NCBI GenBank assembly: GCA_031769625.1
Contig: JAUIMM010000601.1
Location: forward strand, 310,001-374,000
Source of the DNA: Taudactylus pleione
Taxonomy: Eukaryota > Chordata > Amphibia > Anura > Myobatrachidae
Direction: 5' to 3'
DNA: 64,000 bases
Shown here: positions 32,930 through 43,763 of the stretch, piece after piece
Layout: each line of letters begins with the position of its first letter
Numbering within the stretch: position 1 is the stretch's first letter
The notes under the pieces: generated by a model
Database searches by the model: none
What the model was told of the DNA's origin: nothing
What the model saw: only the letters and a program-made list of their open reading frames with translations
Translations under genes and position numbers: made by a program

Positions 32930-34630
32930 TTTGTCAGATTCTTTGGCAAGGAGCGCAGCATGCATTGAATGCCTGTGGTTGGCCATCCTTTCTCTAAAAC
33001 AGCGAGTTGTCATTCCAATGTAATCATATCCACAAGGACACACAATAACATAACTACATGATCCATCATGCAATGCAGTCTGTGGTGAATCATCATTTTC
33101 TTACCACTGTGTGAATGAGTGAAACTTTCACCAGTCATCATGAACCTGCATGTGATGCAGTCCAGGCATCTGTAACAGCCATTTTTACATGTTGGTAACC
33201 AACTACCACAGGTCTCCTTAGGTTGTAATATTGGTCATATCATCATATATTTCAGGTGGGGACCGCTGCTATATGCAAAAAGGGGTGGTTGTGAACTAAT
33301 CCCCTTATACACAGGATCTGTGGTAATGATGTGCCATAAATGTTTCATGATTTTCTCTGCTCATTTGGATTTTCCATAATATGTGGAGGTAAATATCATT
33401 CTATTATGATTCAGGCATTGTCTGGAGTTACTACCCTGTGAGTGCCTAGTTTGTGCCTTGTACAAACATAGTTGGATAATCTTCTTTGAGCAGCCTCGAT
33501 TGAAAAATCTTTTTTCCAACTCGGAGATTTGGGCTTCCTCTATACTTGGCAATGTATTATATCACAATACACGCATGAACTGTGAAATTGAAAGGCTCTC
33601 CATCAAGTAACTAGGTTGGTCACTCCTTGCATGCAAACGGGTGTTATGGTCATTATATAGTATCTTTTCTATATAATGGTGAAGATAATTGACCATTATC
33701 ATGGTGAATGGTGACATCCAAAAAATTAAGAGTCAACTGATCAATCTTATAATTAAAGCGAATCAGGTTCCCCAATGTATTTAAAAAAATTACCATCTCT
33801 CTGAATTCCACATCAGTGCCACCCCAAATGAAAAACAAATCATCAATAAAATGTCCAAAATAATAAATCTTATCACCAAAATTATGCAAATATACAAATT
33901 TTCATGTTGGTGCATATACAGGTTTTCATAAGATGGTGCCAAGTTTGAAACCATTGCCATTCCTGCTACTTGTGAGAAAAATTATTTCCCATAAGTAAAG
34001 TGATTTTTAGTTATCACAAGCAAATATGCAGTAGGCAGACTACCATGTGGGTTGTCATTGAAAGCTTGTCTTGTCACCTCAAGGCCAACATCATGGGGAA
34101 TAACAGTATACAATGAATGTACATCATGGATGCTAGCCAAATATTATGTGGAACTTCACTTACTGTAGTGCATAACTCTTATCTAAGAAATCAAATGTAT
34201 CATGAATGTAGCTATGCATCCTTTGTACATAAGGTTGCAGAAAATTGTTTACCAACACAGCTAATGGTTGCAGAATTGAGCCCACTCTGATATAATAAGT
34301 AAAACTGGTGGGTCTTACAATGTTTTTTGTATTTAAGGGAGCATATATAGAATGGGGTATAATGGATGTTCTACCTTCATTAAATTAGCTTCATGAAATT
34401 GGCTATCTTAGTGTCAAGCTATTGTTGTTGGACCCCCAGGTAAATAATTGAAACAACTGTTTTTTTATGTTGTACATATGGTTACTCTGCAATTTTGCAT
34501 AGGTATTGGTATCAGATAGTTGTCTGCACATTTTGTGATCGTAGGTGTGCACCCCCACCAAACCACCTTTATCTGCTTTTTGGATCACCACTTTTTCATT
34601 ACATAACAGACCTTTTGAGTGCATCCCTCT
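32930..34630 (-). pseudogene. PLE E reverse transcriptase and GIY-YIG endonuclease relic
   Basis: Minus strand: VVIQKADKGGLVGVHTYDHK (34,403-34,624; KPADKGG block), HDVHSLYTVIPHDVGLEVT (about 34,100, motif A), GHFIDDLFFIWGGTD (33,653-33,889, motif C as FIDD), LNFLDVTIHHDNG, then a Cys cluster CYRCLDCITC (about 33,160) and YVIVCPCGYDYIGMTTR (about 33,010-33,060), the GIY-YIG core. The order RT, Cys linker, GIY-YIG is that of endonuclease-bearing Penelope-like elements. Stops and shifts separate the parts. Confidence 0.85.
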
Positions 34631-34811
34631 GAAGTTTAGTTAAATTGTCATATACAACTTTGTCTTTTGTTTTAGACATATCATGTTCTGTAAGTCTCAA
34701 GTAGGATTTGATGCTTGCATTGGAGGGTCAAAATAAATGCCCACATACCAATGTGAACATTTATTGGTTGAATTTACATGCATGTCTATATGATCTTTTT
34801 TCATACTTCCT

Positions 34812-34914
34812 GTTTCCTTTAATTAGTGGGCAGTCCTTCAGTGTGTGGCTGGTATAAAGGCCCCCCCTTTATACCAGCCACACACCGAAGGACTGCCCAC
34901 TAATTAAAGGAAAC
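34812..34914. repeat. 49 bp inverted repeat (hairpin) at the PLE E edge
   Basis: 34,812-34,860 (GTTTCCTTTAATTAGTGGGC ...) is complementary to 34,866-34,914 with one mismatch and about 5 bases of C-run loop. It overlaps the inner edge of the right terminal repeat, so it looks like the head-to-head junction of two terminal repeats. Confidence 0.9.
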
Positions 34915-34970
34915 ATGTTGAGACATGGGTAGCTGGTGTTCATTTGGAGGTTCTGTGAATTGTATAAGAT

Positions 34971-35007
34971 GTCTTGACAAAGGTTCAGATGGCACTGAAA
35001 TGTTGAC
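34971..35007 (+). ncRNA. Hammerhead-like motif 4 (PLE E terminal repeat)
   Basis: GTC, TTGACAA, extra A, imperfect hairpin, GAAAT, GTT, GAC. GTC pairs with GAC. A mirror copy sits in the left arm (minus strand, about 32,140-32,180) with an altered 3' part. Core has C3 and G8 changed; probably inactive. Confidence 0.4.
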
Positions 35008-35095
35008 TATACAGTACCTATGATGTACCTGTGAGCTACTATTAAATAAGCACCAGTTAAAAACTATATTAGTGAGTGCCTATGTTCTGTATTAT

Positions 35096-35743
35096 TATAT
35101 TTTGGGACTATTTGCCCCACCCTGTTGGATGATTGAGCTTGGAGTGTGGCCTGTGTGAATATATATTTGCAAATCCATTTGTTGCTTCCATTAAACATTA
35201 TTTTTTAAGGAAAAAAAAGGTAATCTGAATAAGACCATATGAAGATGAACCTTAGGGGAGCATAAAGAAATATGTGAAATGTGAAATCCAGGTAAATAGG
35301 AGAAGGTGAAGTTGCAATAAAAGGAAAATGAGAAAGCACATATATTTGAAGTGGTAATCATATAATATAGCACTGTACATCAAAGTTATCTGACAGAATA
35401 AAATCTCTGTACAGTAAAATGGAAGAAAATACATATTATCCTGTTAGGAAATAGGATAGGAAGCAGCTTACTAACAAAGACTAAAAATAACTGAGAAGCT
35501 ACTGCTACCAAAAAGATAATAACTAGCCAAATTATATACTTATATCCTCATAGTTTAGCGCCTACTGTTTGTTTTATATTTCTGAATATTTCCTGTTTTT
35601 GGGGAAGGTTTTGGTGTTGATTGGGCTGCTGATATAACCACATTTGCATACAAAAGCTCCTCCTTTTATTACATTTTACCAGGCAAACTGTCTCCTCCCT
35701 AGGTAGCAATAAAAGAAATAGCAAGACATCTTTATACAGTTGA

Positions 35744-35744
<1 letters not shown>
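35096..35744. other. No recognised feature
   Basis: About 650 bp AT-rich, nothing identified. Confidence 0.4.
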
Positions 35745-35777
<33 letters not shown>

Positions 35778-36005
35778 CCCAATTGGACTGCACTCTGGAC
35801 CAGACGTTGTATCATCATGGGGTGCTCCCTTTAAAGGCATATAGCCAAAAACACAGAAAAATCTAAAAGAAAGGGCACTCACCGGACTTCATGCAAAAAT
35901 ATTATTCTTTTTATTTCAACTCACGATCATAATGTGACAACGTTTCGGTCCACCAGGACCTTTATCAAGATCCAACAAAAGACAACAGTACAGTCCTAGA
36001 TTTTT

Positions 36006-36050
<45 letters not shown>
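35745..36050 (-). mobile_element. Solo PLE-like terminal repeat between two (TA)n tracts
   Basis: (TA)n at 35,745-35,775 and 36,010-36,050 enclose about 230 bp. It contains GACAACGTTTCGGTCCACCA and AGGACCTTTATCAAGATCC, the complement of a GAAACGTTG-type hammerhead-like motif. No coding sequence. Frames rich in YIYI are artefacts. Confidence 0.55.
35933..35972 (-). ncRNA. Hammerhead-like motif 5
   Basis: Minus strand: GATC, TTGATAA, extra A, 5 bp hairpin GGTCC/GGACC, GAAAC, GTT, GTCAC. The hairpin is perfect and GAAAC intact. The outer pairing is weak here (only the first base pair), so this is the least convincing stem I of the set. Confidence 0.4.
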
Positions 36051-36052
<2 letters not shown>

Positions 36053-36122
36053 TCTGAATGACCGGCACTCCCAGAGAGATATATTAAATTGCCCCAGTGC
36101 CAACTCCCCCAGTATCCAATAC

Positions 36123-36328
36123 ATATATGCAAAATGTGGGGGGCACTCCATGGTTTGATATTGTCACTTAAATCACAAGCCACACATGGCAGCAGTAGTC
36201 CAATGTTTTGGGTTTTAATTACCCGTTGATAATTAAAACCCAAAATGTTGGACTACTGCTGCCGTGTGTGGCATGTGGTTTAACTGCCGGTATCAGACCC
36301 TGGAGTGCCCCCCACATTTTGCATATAT
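36123..36328. repeat. Palindrome, about 95 bp arms
   Basis: GCAAAATGTGGGGGGCACTC at 36,129 mirrors GAGTGCCCCCCACATTTTGC ending near 36,322. The centre is AATTACCCGTTGATAATTA near 36,218-36,232. Arms also share AGCAGTAGTCCAA.../...TTGGACTACTGCT. It starts after PLE-like sequence adjacent to the (TA)n at 36,050 and ends exactly where hAT-A begins, so two mirrored terminal-repeat ends are likely. Confidence 0.8.
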
Positions 36329-36829
36329 TAGGGGTGAGTGGGTTCGGATTTCTGAAATCCGAACCCCCCGAGCCCCCCCGATCCGAGGCCGATCCGAGTC
36401 AGGCTCGACTTTTCCCGCCTGACTCTGATCTGAAATCGAGGCAAAACATCATCATCCCATCTTCCGGGTCTCACGGGTTTTGGATCCTATATAAGGCACC
36501 CGTGTCTGCACCATTTTCTCACTTGGCTGTGGACAGTGAAGAGGGAGGGTGGGAGTTAGGGCTGGCTGGGCTGTGTAGTGTAGTGTAGTGTTGTACTGTA
36601 GTGTAGTGTAGTGCAGTGTTGTGCTGTGCTGTGCTGTGCTGTTGTTGTCCATAGGGGCTGTGTCCACTACATCAAAGTCCATAGAGGCTGGCTGGACTGT
36701 GTTGTGCAGTCAGTTGTCCATAGGGGCTGTGTCCACTCAAAAGTCCTGTGCAGTGTCCCAGTCCTAAAGGGGTGCTGTAGTGTTGTCCAGGGGATGGTCT
36801 GTCCATCAGGGGTGCTCCCCCCAAGTGCT

Positions 36830-37470
36830 AAAAAAAAAATATTTTTTCTGTGTTTGTGAATTGTGTGCACTGTGGCTGCACATGCATCAACAAAGTAGTG
36901 CCAAACGTGCGCCTGTGTCATAAGTAAAGGGCCGGCTGGCTTGACCGTTAAAGGGTGCTGTAACCCCCAAAGTGCACTCCAAAAAAAGTAAAAAAATATT
37001 TTCTGTGTTTGTGAATTGTGTGCGCAGTAGCCGCACGTGCATCAACAAAGTAGTGCCAAGCATGCGCCTGTGTCCCATAAATAAAGGGCCAGCTGGATTG
37101 ACCGCTAAAGGGTGCTGTAACCCCCAAAGGGCACTCCAAACAAAATAAAAAAATTTTTTTTTTGTATTTGTGAATTGTGTGCGCAGTAGCCGCAAGTGCA
37201 TCAACAAAGTAGTGCCAAGAGTGCGCCTGTGTCCCATAAATAAAGGGCCAGCTGGATTGACCACTAAACAGTGCTGTAACCCCCAAAGGTCACTCCAAAC
37301 AAAATAAAAAAAAAATTCTGTGTTTGTGAATTGTGTGCACTGTGGCTGCACGTGCATCAACAAAGGAGCAGCGCCAAGCGTGTGCCTGTGTCCAATAAGT
37401 AAAGGGCTGGCTGGCTCATTTCTTAAAGGGTGGTGTAACCCACAAAGTGCACTACTCTCCAGCAAAAATA
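36830..37470 (+). repeat. Tandem array 1 in hAT-A, about 158-160 bp period
   Basis: The word GTAACCCCCAAAG recurs at about 36,960, 37,118, 37,277 and 37,437. Each unit has TTTCTGTGTTTGTGAATTGTG, GTAGCCGCACGTGCATCAAC and AAGCGTGCGCCTGTGTC-like words. Minus-strand frames here (36,887-37,579) are repeats of one open unit. Confidence 0.9.
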
Positions 37471-37531
37471 AAAAATATATTTTCTGCGTTTGTGTGCGCC
37501 TTAGCTGCACGTATATATCAATATAACATAA

Positions 37532-37822
37532 ATGGAGGACCAAACTTTCTCTGATAAAAATAAAATAGGGAAAGATCAAGAACCACTTCCTCCTAGTGCT
37601 GTTGCTGCTGCTGGGAGTTGTTCATCATCCCAGAGAGGAAGTAGGAACACCACTACTTTTACTAAACAATTGACCCTCCAACAGTCCCTAGAGAGGAGGA
37701 TGAAGTACGACAGCATCCATCCTGAAGCAAAATGTATAACTGAGGCCTTGACTGCTATGTTGGTGTTAGACGTGCGTCCGGTATCCGACATTAGTGCAGT
37801 GGGATTTAGACAATTGATGTAG
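37532..37822 (+). pseudogene. hAT-A transposase, N-terminal fragment
   Basis: A 96-codon frame starting MEDQTFSDKNKIGKDQEPLP and ending in QQSLERRMKYDSIHPEAKC then ITEALTAMLVLDVRPVSDIS. The last part resembles the segment after the BED zinc finger in hAT/ZBED transposases (I..hI..D..P.s.v...GFR). It is cut off by the second tandem array. The BED finger is not seen upstream. Confidence 0.65.
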
Positions 37823-37879
37823 GTAGTGTGTCCCCGGTTCCAAATCCCATCTAGATTCCACCTGCATTCTCAAAGCAGC

Positions 37880-38620
37880 AGCGACAAGCGTGCATCTGCC
37901 TGTTAAAGGGTGTTGTAACCCTCAAAGTGCGCTCTACAAACAATAAAAAAATTATTTTTTTTTCTGTCTTTGTGAAATGTGTGGGCTGTAGCCGCACCAG
38001 CATCCTCAAAGCAGCAGCGACAAGCGTGTGTCTGTCTGTTAAAGTGTGGTGTAACCCTCAAAGTGCGCTCCACAAAAAATAAAAAATTCTTCTTTTTTTC
38101 TGTGTTTTTGTGTGAAATGTATGCGCAGTAGCTGCACCTGCATCCTCAAAGCAGCAGCGACAAGCGTGCATCTGTCTGTTAAAGAGTGGTGTAACCCTCA
38201 AAGTGCGCTCCACAAAAAATAAAAAAATTCTTCTTGTTTTCTGTGTTTTTGTGTGAAATGTATGCGCAGTAGCCGCACCTGCATCCTCAAAGCAGCAGCG
38301 ACAAGCGTGCGTCTGTCTGTTAAAGAGTGGTGTAACCCTCAAAGTGCGCTCCACAAAAAATAAAAAATTCTTCTTTTTTTTTCTGTCTTTGTGAATTGTG
38401 TGGGCTGTAGCCGCACCAGCATCCTCAAAGCAGCAGTGACAAGTGTGCGTCTGTCTGTTAAAGGGTGGTGTTACCCCCAAAGTGCGCTCCAACAAAATAA
38501 AATAATCTTCTTTTTTTCTGTGTTTGTGTGTGAATTGTGTAGGCTGTAGCCGCACCTGCATCCTCAAAGCAACAGCGACAAGCATGCGCCTGTCTGTTAA
38601 AGGATTACATCGGTGACAGC
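37880..38620 (+). repeat. Tandem array 2 in hAT-A, about 140 bp period
   Basis: GTAACCCTCAAAGTGCGCTC recurs near 37,917, 38,055, 38,195, 38,335 and 38,474. Units share CATCCTCAAAGCAGCAGCGA and CAAGCGTGCGTCTGTCTGTT, and are clearly related to array 1 (same TTCTGTGTTTGTG and GTAGCCGCAC words) with a shorter period. Confidence 0.9.
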
Positions 38621-39000
38621 ATCAAAGTAGGCATGTCAGACAGTCCGTACCTGTACTGGCAGGAAAAAGAGGCAATTTGGAGGTCCCTGTACAAACTGGC
38701 TCTATTTTACCTGAGTTGCCCCCCCTCCAGTGTGTTCTCCGAATGAGTGTTTAGTGCAGCCGGGAACCTTGTCAGCGAAAGGCGTAGGAGGTTGTTTCCA
38801 CAAAATGTGGAGATGATGTTCATAAAATGAATTATCAACTCTTCCAGGGAGACCAGCTTCCCGAACATACAGAGGGACCTGTGGTTGTGGATTCCAGTGG
38901 GGAAGAATTAATACTCTGTGAGGATGAGGATGTACACAACACTGAAGAGGGTGAGGAATCGGTGAATGAGGAGGATGAGGATGACATCTTGCCTCCGTAG
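38620..39000 (+). pseudogene. hAT-A transposase, C-terminal dimerisation fragment
   Basis: MSDSPYLYWQEKEAIWRSL, then KLALFYLSCPPSSVFSE, a TGA stop, VFSAAGNLVSERRRRLFPQN; the classic hAT C-terminal dimerisation block. After a frameshift the acidic tail EELILCEDEDVH...EEDEDDILPP follows to 39,000. The stop and shift make it non-functional. A better-preserved paralogue is on the minus strand at 43,134-43,482. Confidence 0.85.
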
Positions 39001-39591
39001 AGCCAGTTTGTGCAGGGACAGATTAATTGCCAGCTTGTTTTGTGGGGGCCCAAACGAACAAATCTTTTCAGCCACAGTCATGTGGCAGACCCTGGCGCTG
39101 AAATGTTTGGTTTGTTAAAGTGTGCATGTCCTGTTTATACAACATAAGGGTGGGTGGGAGGGCCCAAGGACAATTCCATCTTGCACCTCTTTTTTTTTCT
39201 TTGAATTATGTACTGTTTGGGCCTAGTTTTTCAAACTGCCATCCTGTCTGCCACTTCAGTGTAACTCCACTCGTATCGCTTAGCATATTCATCCATCTAC
39301 CTCAGTGCAACCTTTTGGACATAAAAACACTATTGTGAGGTGTTCAGAATAGACTGAAAATGAGTGGAAATTAAGGTTATTGAGGTTAATAATAGCATAG
39401 GAGCAGAAAAACACAAATTCTGTGATTTTAGCTGTTTTTATGCTTTTTTTAAAAAAAAATACAGATCCAAAACACAAAACCCAGAACCCAAAACACGGAA
39501 GGGTGGTTTTGGCAAAACCAATCCAGATCCAAAACACGAAGAAAGATCCAGATCCAAAACCAAAACACGAAAAGGTGGCCGGTGCACACCC

Positions 39592-39594
<3 letters not shown>

Positions 39595-39627
<33 letters not shown>
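39595..39627. repeat. (TA)n tract
   Basis: Directly follows the hAT-A right end and precedes PLE-like sequence. Confidence 0.9.
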
Positions 39628-39628
<1 letters not shown>

Positions 39629-39897
39629 CTAACAAGTTCCAGCTGCACTCCAGAAACACAATCTTCACATTGGAGTGCTTGGCAAAAAAAAATATTGACA
39701 GCCATGTAGAAATAGAGCCAGCACATCCATTTTAAATGAAATAAGACAGATTTTATAGTATCAGAAGCAACAATAAAAGTGTTCATGTTCATCACATCAA
39801 TAATAGCATGCATGATGGTGAAAGTAACATACTTGAGTGAGCTAGGGTGGTCAAATGAACTGCCAAACTGTCATATCAAGTGGGAACACATAGTCAG

Positions 39898-39942
39898 TTG
39901 TCCGTCCGACAGCTGTTTTGATGTGATACCTACGCCTTCCTC
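39898..39942 (-). ncRNA. Hammerhead-like motif 6a
   Basis: Minus strand: GTCC, ATGAGGA (C3 changed), extra A, weak hairpin, AAAAC (GAAAC changed), AGCT loop, GTC, GGAC. Outer GTCC and GGAC pair perfectly (4 bp). Confidence 0.45.
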
Positions 39943-39962
39943 ATGGACAATAATTGAAACAA

Positions 39963-40008
39963 CTGAGGAAGGCGTAGGTGTCACACCAAAACAGCTGTAA
40001 GATGGACA
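39963..40008 (+). ncRNA. Hammerhead-like motif 6b
   Basis: Plus-strand mirror copy: CTGAGGA (perfect CUGANGA), extra A, GGCGTAGGTG...CACACC, AAAAC, AGCT, GTA. Its outer stem is lost because the flank is the palindrome centre, so it is a decayed copy. Confidence 0.4.
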
Positions 40009-40049
40009 ACTGACTATGTGTTCCCACTTGATATGAAATTAAAAACATA

Positions 40050-40648
40050 GGGCCTGATTCAGAGCCACTCGTAAGCGGCAGCTCGTTCGCTCCGAGCGAT
40101 GTTTGGCCAACTGCGCATGTGTACGGATCATTATATGCATGCGCGAACCAGTCAGTGCGGTGGAAATTCATGTGCTCGCAAAATAGCGAATGCCTGCTAA
40201 CTTGAGTGACAGAATGAGGCGTATCTGGGTGGTAACAGGGGAAGGTGCTTGAAAACGGGGAGTGGAAATCTGAACACAGGCGTGCTTAAAGGTCAAAACG
40301 GGCATTTTATGGGTGTGCATAATTAAAACAGCAGCGTCATTAACCACGTTACTGGGTTATTTTATAGCCAGAACTGCTCGCAAAATTGTGGTAGCAAAAA
40401 CCGACCACAAGAATAGCGAGCAGTTCATACCCTGTTCGATGTACTCGATTAATCTAATAAATAGCGGACATGACGTAGGATGCGAGTGGCCAGGGGGCGT
40501 AGTTTCCCAAAAAACGACCGCAAGTTTTGTTTGCTCATTCAGACCTAGAGGCGTGAACAGACCGCAAACAGCGAACGGTTCATTTGAATAGCCACTCCTA
40601 TTTAAAGGATGAGCGAGCGCTAATTGCGTCCGGCTCTGAATGAGGGCC
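40050..40648 (+). mobile_element. MITE with GGGCCTGATTCAGAGCC termini
   Basis: Starts GGGCCTGATTCAGAGCCACT and ends GGCTCTGAATGAGGGCC, about 600 bp. Interior GC-rich with AACTGCGCATGTGTAC and CGAGCAGTTC words. It resembles the 5,078 element in its termini but not in its middle. The 92-codon frame inside has no domain. Confidence 0.75.
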
Positions 40649-41197
40649 TTAATTTGTTGGAGAAGGGGGGATAAGACAAAGAGACTGATAATTGGTGTAT
40701 GGGGGAGCTGTGTGTCTTTGCATCACTTTTCACTACATGCGATTTGTAGCAAGCTAGGCACATTCCAGGGCTCAATTACATAATTATATTACTGTGCACC
40801 ATCCCTGATGTAATCAGGGATGGTGGGCTATAAGTGTATGAGGAGCTGGTGCTTTCAGGGATGGGGATTATGGATGTTTGAGGTGCTGGTGCCACCAGGG
40901 ATGTGGTTCTATTCATATGTGAGGACCTGGTACCCTCATGGATGGTGTGCTATAGGTGTATGCAAGGACCCTTATACTATGAATAAACTTGCTGTACAAT
41001 TGTATTGTAGAGTACAATGAATGCAAGATATAGAGACCAATACAAAACTTTGATGGCTTTTGAGGTCTATTTGTTAAATTTAAATTCACCGGTTTGTGAC
41101 CTTTATTCAGAATCATCACGCCTTTAGCACTTACTTTAATAATGACACTCACTCCACTGAAATACGTTGTTCTGCAGTGAATAACAAAATAAAAAAT
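40649..41197. other. Degenerate repeats, otherwise unassigned
   Basis: 40,800-40,960 has four degenerate copies of about 42-46 bp (GTGTATGAGGAGCTGGTGCT, CAGGGATGTGG). The rest is not recognised. Confidence 0.45.
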
Positions 41198-41569
41198 TAG
41201 AGATGTGCGCTAACCCCCATGTTTTGGTTTTGGATCTGTATTTCCTTTGTGTTTTGGATCTGGATTTTGGTTTTGCCAAAACCGCCCTTGCATGATTTGG
41301 TTGTGGATCTGTATTTTTTTTCTAAAAAATAATAAACAGAGATGGAATCACATAATTTGGGCCTGATTTTGTTTCTACAATATTATTAACCTAAAAAACA
41401 TTAATTTACACTCATTTCCAGTCAATTTTGACCACCTTACAGCTCAAAATGTTGTTTTCATACAGTTTAGGCCAAAAGGTTGTTCTGACCTAGCTGGCTG
41501 ACTAAGCTAAGCGACAGCAGTGGGCATCACAAACATGTGGAAGTTCAGCATCCAACATGGCACATCTAG

Positions 41570-42783
41570 ACAGTATGGCAGTTTAATAAACTATATTTAT
41601 TTTCATTAATTAAGAATGAACTAGATCAGAGGCCCGAGGGAGTTTGTGTATATTTATGTAGTTGTTGTAGACAAGGAAAAGGTGGAAGGATTGATTAGTT
41701 TGTAAATTTATTTATTTAATTTTTTTGTTTCTGAAGAAAATTTATGAGGAATGATCAATGTTGGATCAAGTTCTTCAGTTCCTAAAAGACATCTTTGATC
41801 TGGAGAAGGTTTGGTATTCGCATGTGGATAGTTTCACAAAATGTTGTGTCTGCAACATTGCACAGAGATGCTCTGGGCACATATGGGAGCAGGTTCACTG
41901 AAGCCCATTTGTTTCCAATCCTATGTGAATCAACCATCTTAAACAAGATTACCTGAGTTGAATCTGCAGAGCACCTGTTGCTAACACACAGTGAGGGCAG
42001 CCATCTTGAGCCACATCCTCAGTGAATATTGATTCAGCACATATACACTGTATATTTTTTATTCATGTAATAGAAATGTGGTGGCCTTGCTTATAGAGGT
42101 GTTGCTAAATAGTACATACTGTAAACAGTCATTTACTTTGTGCTTAGGAAGATTTTTGGGGATAATGGGACCAAGATTTTGCTGTTTATATTAGAGTAAA
42201 GCAGCCTGTAGTTCTCAGGCTGAACTACAACTCCCAGCATCTGTGCTGTTTGCCGGGCTTGCTGGATGTAGTTTGGCAACATTGGATGGTATGTCTCAGG
42301 TTAACTGAGCCTGCTTTACACATGGTATCTACCATGTAAATATGTATGTATGTGACCAATATGCACAATAATTTTTTACATTAAACATATTTGCACTTTA
42401 TTGTACACATCCTGGAAGGAACATGCTCTGTGCTGATGCTCATATTTCTGGTCTATCGCATGACATCCACCATCTACAGTATTCAGTTATTCCACTCAGA
42501 GTCACCTACATGCGAAGGAGGCAGGCATTTATTGATCTGAATAGTTATTTATAAAAGCCTATCAATTCACCTGGGTCCTGGGGCAATCATTTGTGGTTGT
42601 GGGGGCAATTAAAAAACTGGGTAGATTTGAAAATCTACTATGTTTTGCCCACAAAATTAACTTGGTGGTTCAGAATTTTTTAAAAAAATGAAAGGGGCAT
42701 ACAGGAAATGCTAACAATTTATGGACACTTTTGGGATTCATCCACTGCATGTAGAAGATTTCAACGGCTGTGGCAGTGCGACT
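41570..42783. mobile_element. Insert in hAT-B flanked by a 19 bp direct repeat
   Basis: TCCAACATGGCACATCTAG occurs identically at 41,551-41,569 and 42,784-42,802. The sequence on both outer sides continues hAT-B, so 1.2 kb appears inserted with a 19 bp duplication, as for LINE-type insertions. Within it lies ACTACAACTCCCAGCAT (about 42,223-42,240), a motif common to a vertebrate MITE family. No poly(A) or ORF. An internal duplication in hAT-B is an alternative. Confidence 0.45.
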
Positions 42784-43133
42784 TCCAACATGGCACATCT
42801 AGGAAACAAGATTGGCACTGCAGTGGCAGACAGGTTGTCAGTTGAATAGTCTATAAAATGTTTGTCACCTGCGCAAAAAGACAGTCAGCAATGCCACAAA
42901 TAGCGCATAATACAAAAAAAAAGTTGAGCAAGATGGAATTTTCCTTGGGCCCTTCCACCCAGCCTTATGTTGTAAATATTAAACAGGACATGCACAGATT
43001 AACAAACCAATCACTTTAGTGACAGGGACTGAATATTGTTGTTGAAGTGATTGGTTTGTTTGGGTCCCCACAAAACAACATACCAATGGGCAGCTGACAT
43101 TGCTGGTAATTAATCTATGTACACAAAATGGCT

Positions 43134-43482
43134 CTACAGAGGTAAAATGTTATCACCATTATCATCCAATTCCTCACACTCATCAGTGTGTACATCATCT
43201 CCACACAATATTAATTCATCCCCGCTATTATCCACCATTACAGGTGCATCTGTATTTTTTGGAAGTAATTGACAGTAAAGGCCTTCCTCATGGAATTTGT
43301 AGTTCCACATTTTGAGGAAGTAGCCTCTTACGCTGATTGCTGACAAGGTTCCTGGCTGTGCTGAACACTCTTTCTGAATACACACTAGATGGTGAGCAAC
43401 TTAAGTAGAACAAAGCCAATTTGTGCAAGGGCCTCCAAATTGCCTTTTTTTCCTGCCAGTAGTCAAATGGACTGTCTGACAT
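43134..43482 (-). pseudogene. hAT-B transposase, C-terminal part
   Basis: Minus strand: MSDSPFDYWQEKKAIWRPL, then ALFYLSCSPSSVYSERVFST and NLVSNQRKRLLPQNVELQIP, the hAT dimerisation domain with the SxxERVFS and RxRLxPxNVE signatures. It then shifts to the acidic tail (EEGLYCQLLPKNTDAPVMVD..., 43,134-43,385). Lacks the stop found in the hAT-A copy but is frameshifted. Confidence 0.85.
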
Positions 43483-43763
43483 GCCTGTTTGGATGCTATC
43501 ATTAAAATAATCTTTGAATGATACATGTATCAGATAGATTCATGGTAGCGGTCTCATTAATTGTAGGCAATCCTTTCAGACCCAACCAGATGTCAAAAAG
43601 TTATGTTGACTCATCTGCATTACTAGTGGGTCTCTTAGAAAAGCTGAGTATTTTCCTGGCAGCCACACTTGCTGAAGAAAGTCAAGGAGGAGCCATCGCT
43701 GCAGCACCTGCCGCTTGAGCTGAAAATGCTCATCAACAGCTCTTTGCATCTCTTCAGATCTGT

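Larger units (their letters stand above)
32027..35095 (-). mobile_element. PLE E: Penelope-like element between inverted terminal repeats
   Basis: A (TA)n tract at 32,027-32,057 is followed by a 225 bp repeat (32,058-32,283) whose reverse complement is at 34,862-35,095 (shared AACATAGGCACTCACYAATAT, CAAATGAGCACCAGCTACCC). Between them on the minus strand lie RT and GIY-YIG relics. Inverted pseudo-LTRs are one of the recognised PLE end configurations. Internal deletions and frameshifts are plain. Confidence 0.8.
36329..39594 (+). mobile_element. hAT-A: hAT transposon with deleted transposase and internal tandem arrays
   Basis: Begins TAGGGGTGAGTGGG and ends CCGGTGCACACCCCTA (short terminal inverted repeat TAGGGGTG). 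Flanks GCATATAT and ATATATAT agree with an 8 bp duplication in a TA-rich site. Inside: GC-rich leader, tandem array 1 (about 158 bp period), an N-terminal transposase piece (37,532-37,822), tandem array 2 (about 140 bp period), a C-terminal dimerisation piece (38,620-39,000), and a 3' part rich in CCAAAACACGAA words. Most of the catalytic region is missing. Confidence 0.8.
39628..40035. mobile_element. PLE-like terminal repeats, tail to tail
   Basis: From the (TA)n tract through a unique part (39,628-39,871) into a palindrome: 39,872-39,945 is the complement of 39,964-40,035 (shared CATATCAAGTGGGAACACAT, CTACGCCTTCCTCA), with an 18 bp centre. Each arm contains a hammerhead-like motif, one on each strand. 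No coding sequence. Confidence 0.65.

Noticed and set aside
36887..38585. Minus-strand frames of 100-230 codons in hAT-A
   Set aside because: Reverse reading of tandem arrays 1 and 2.
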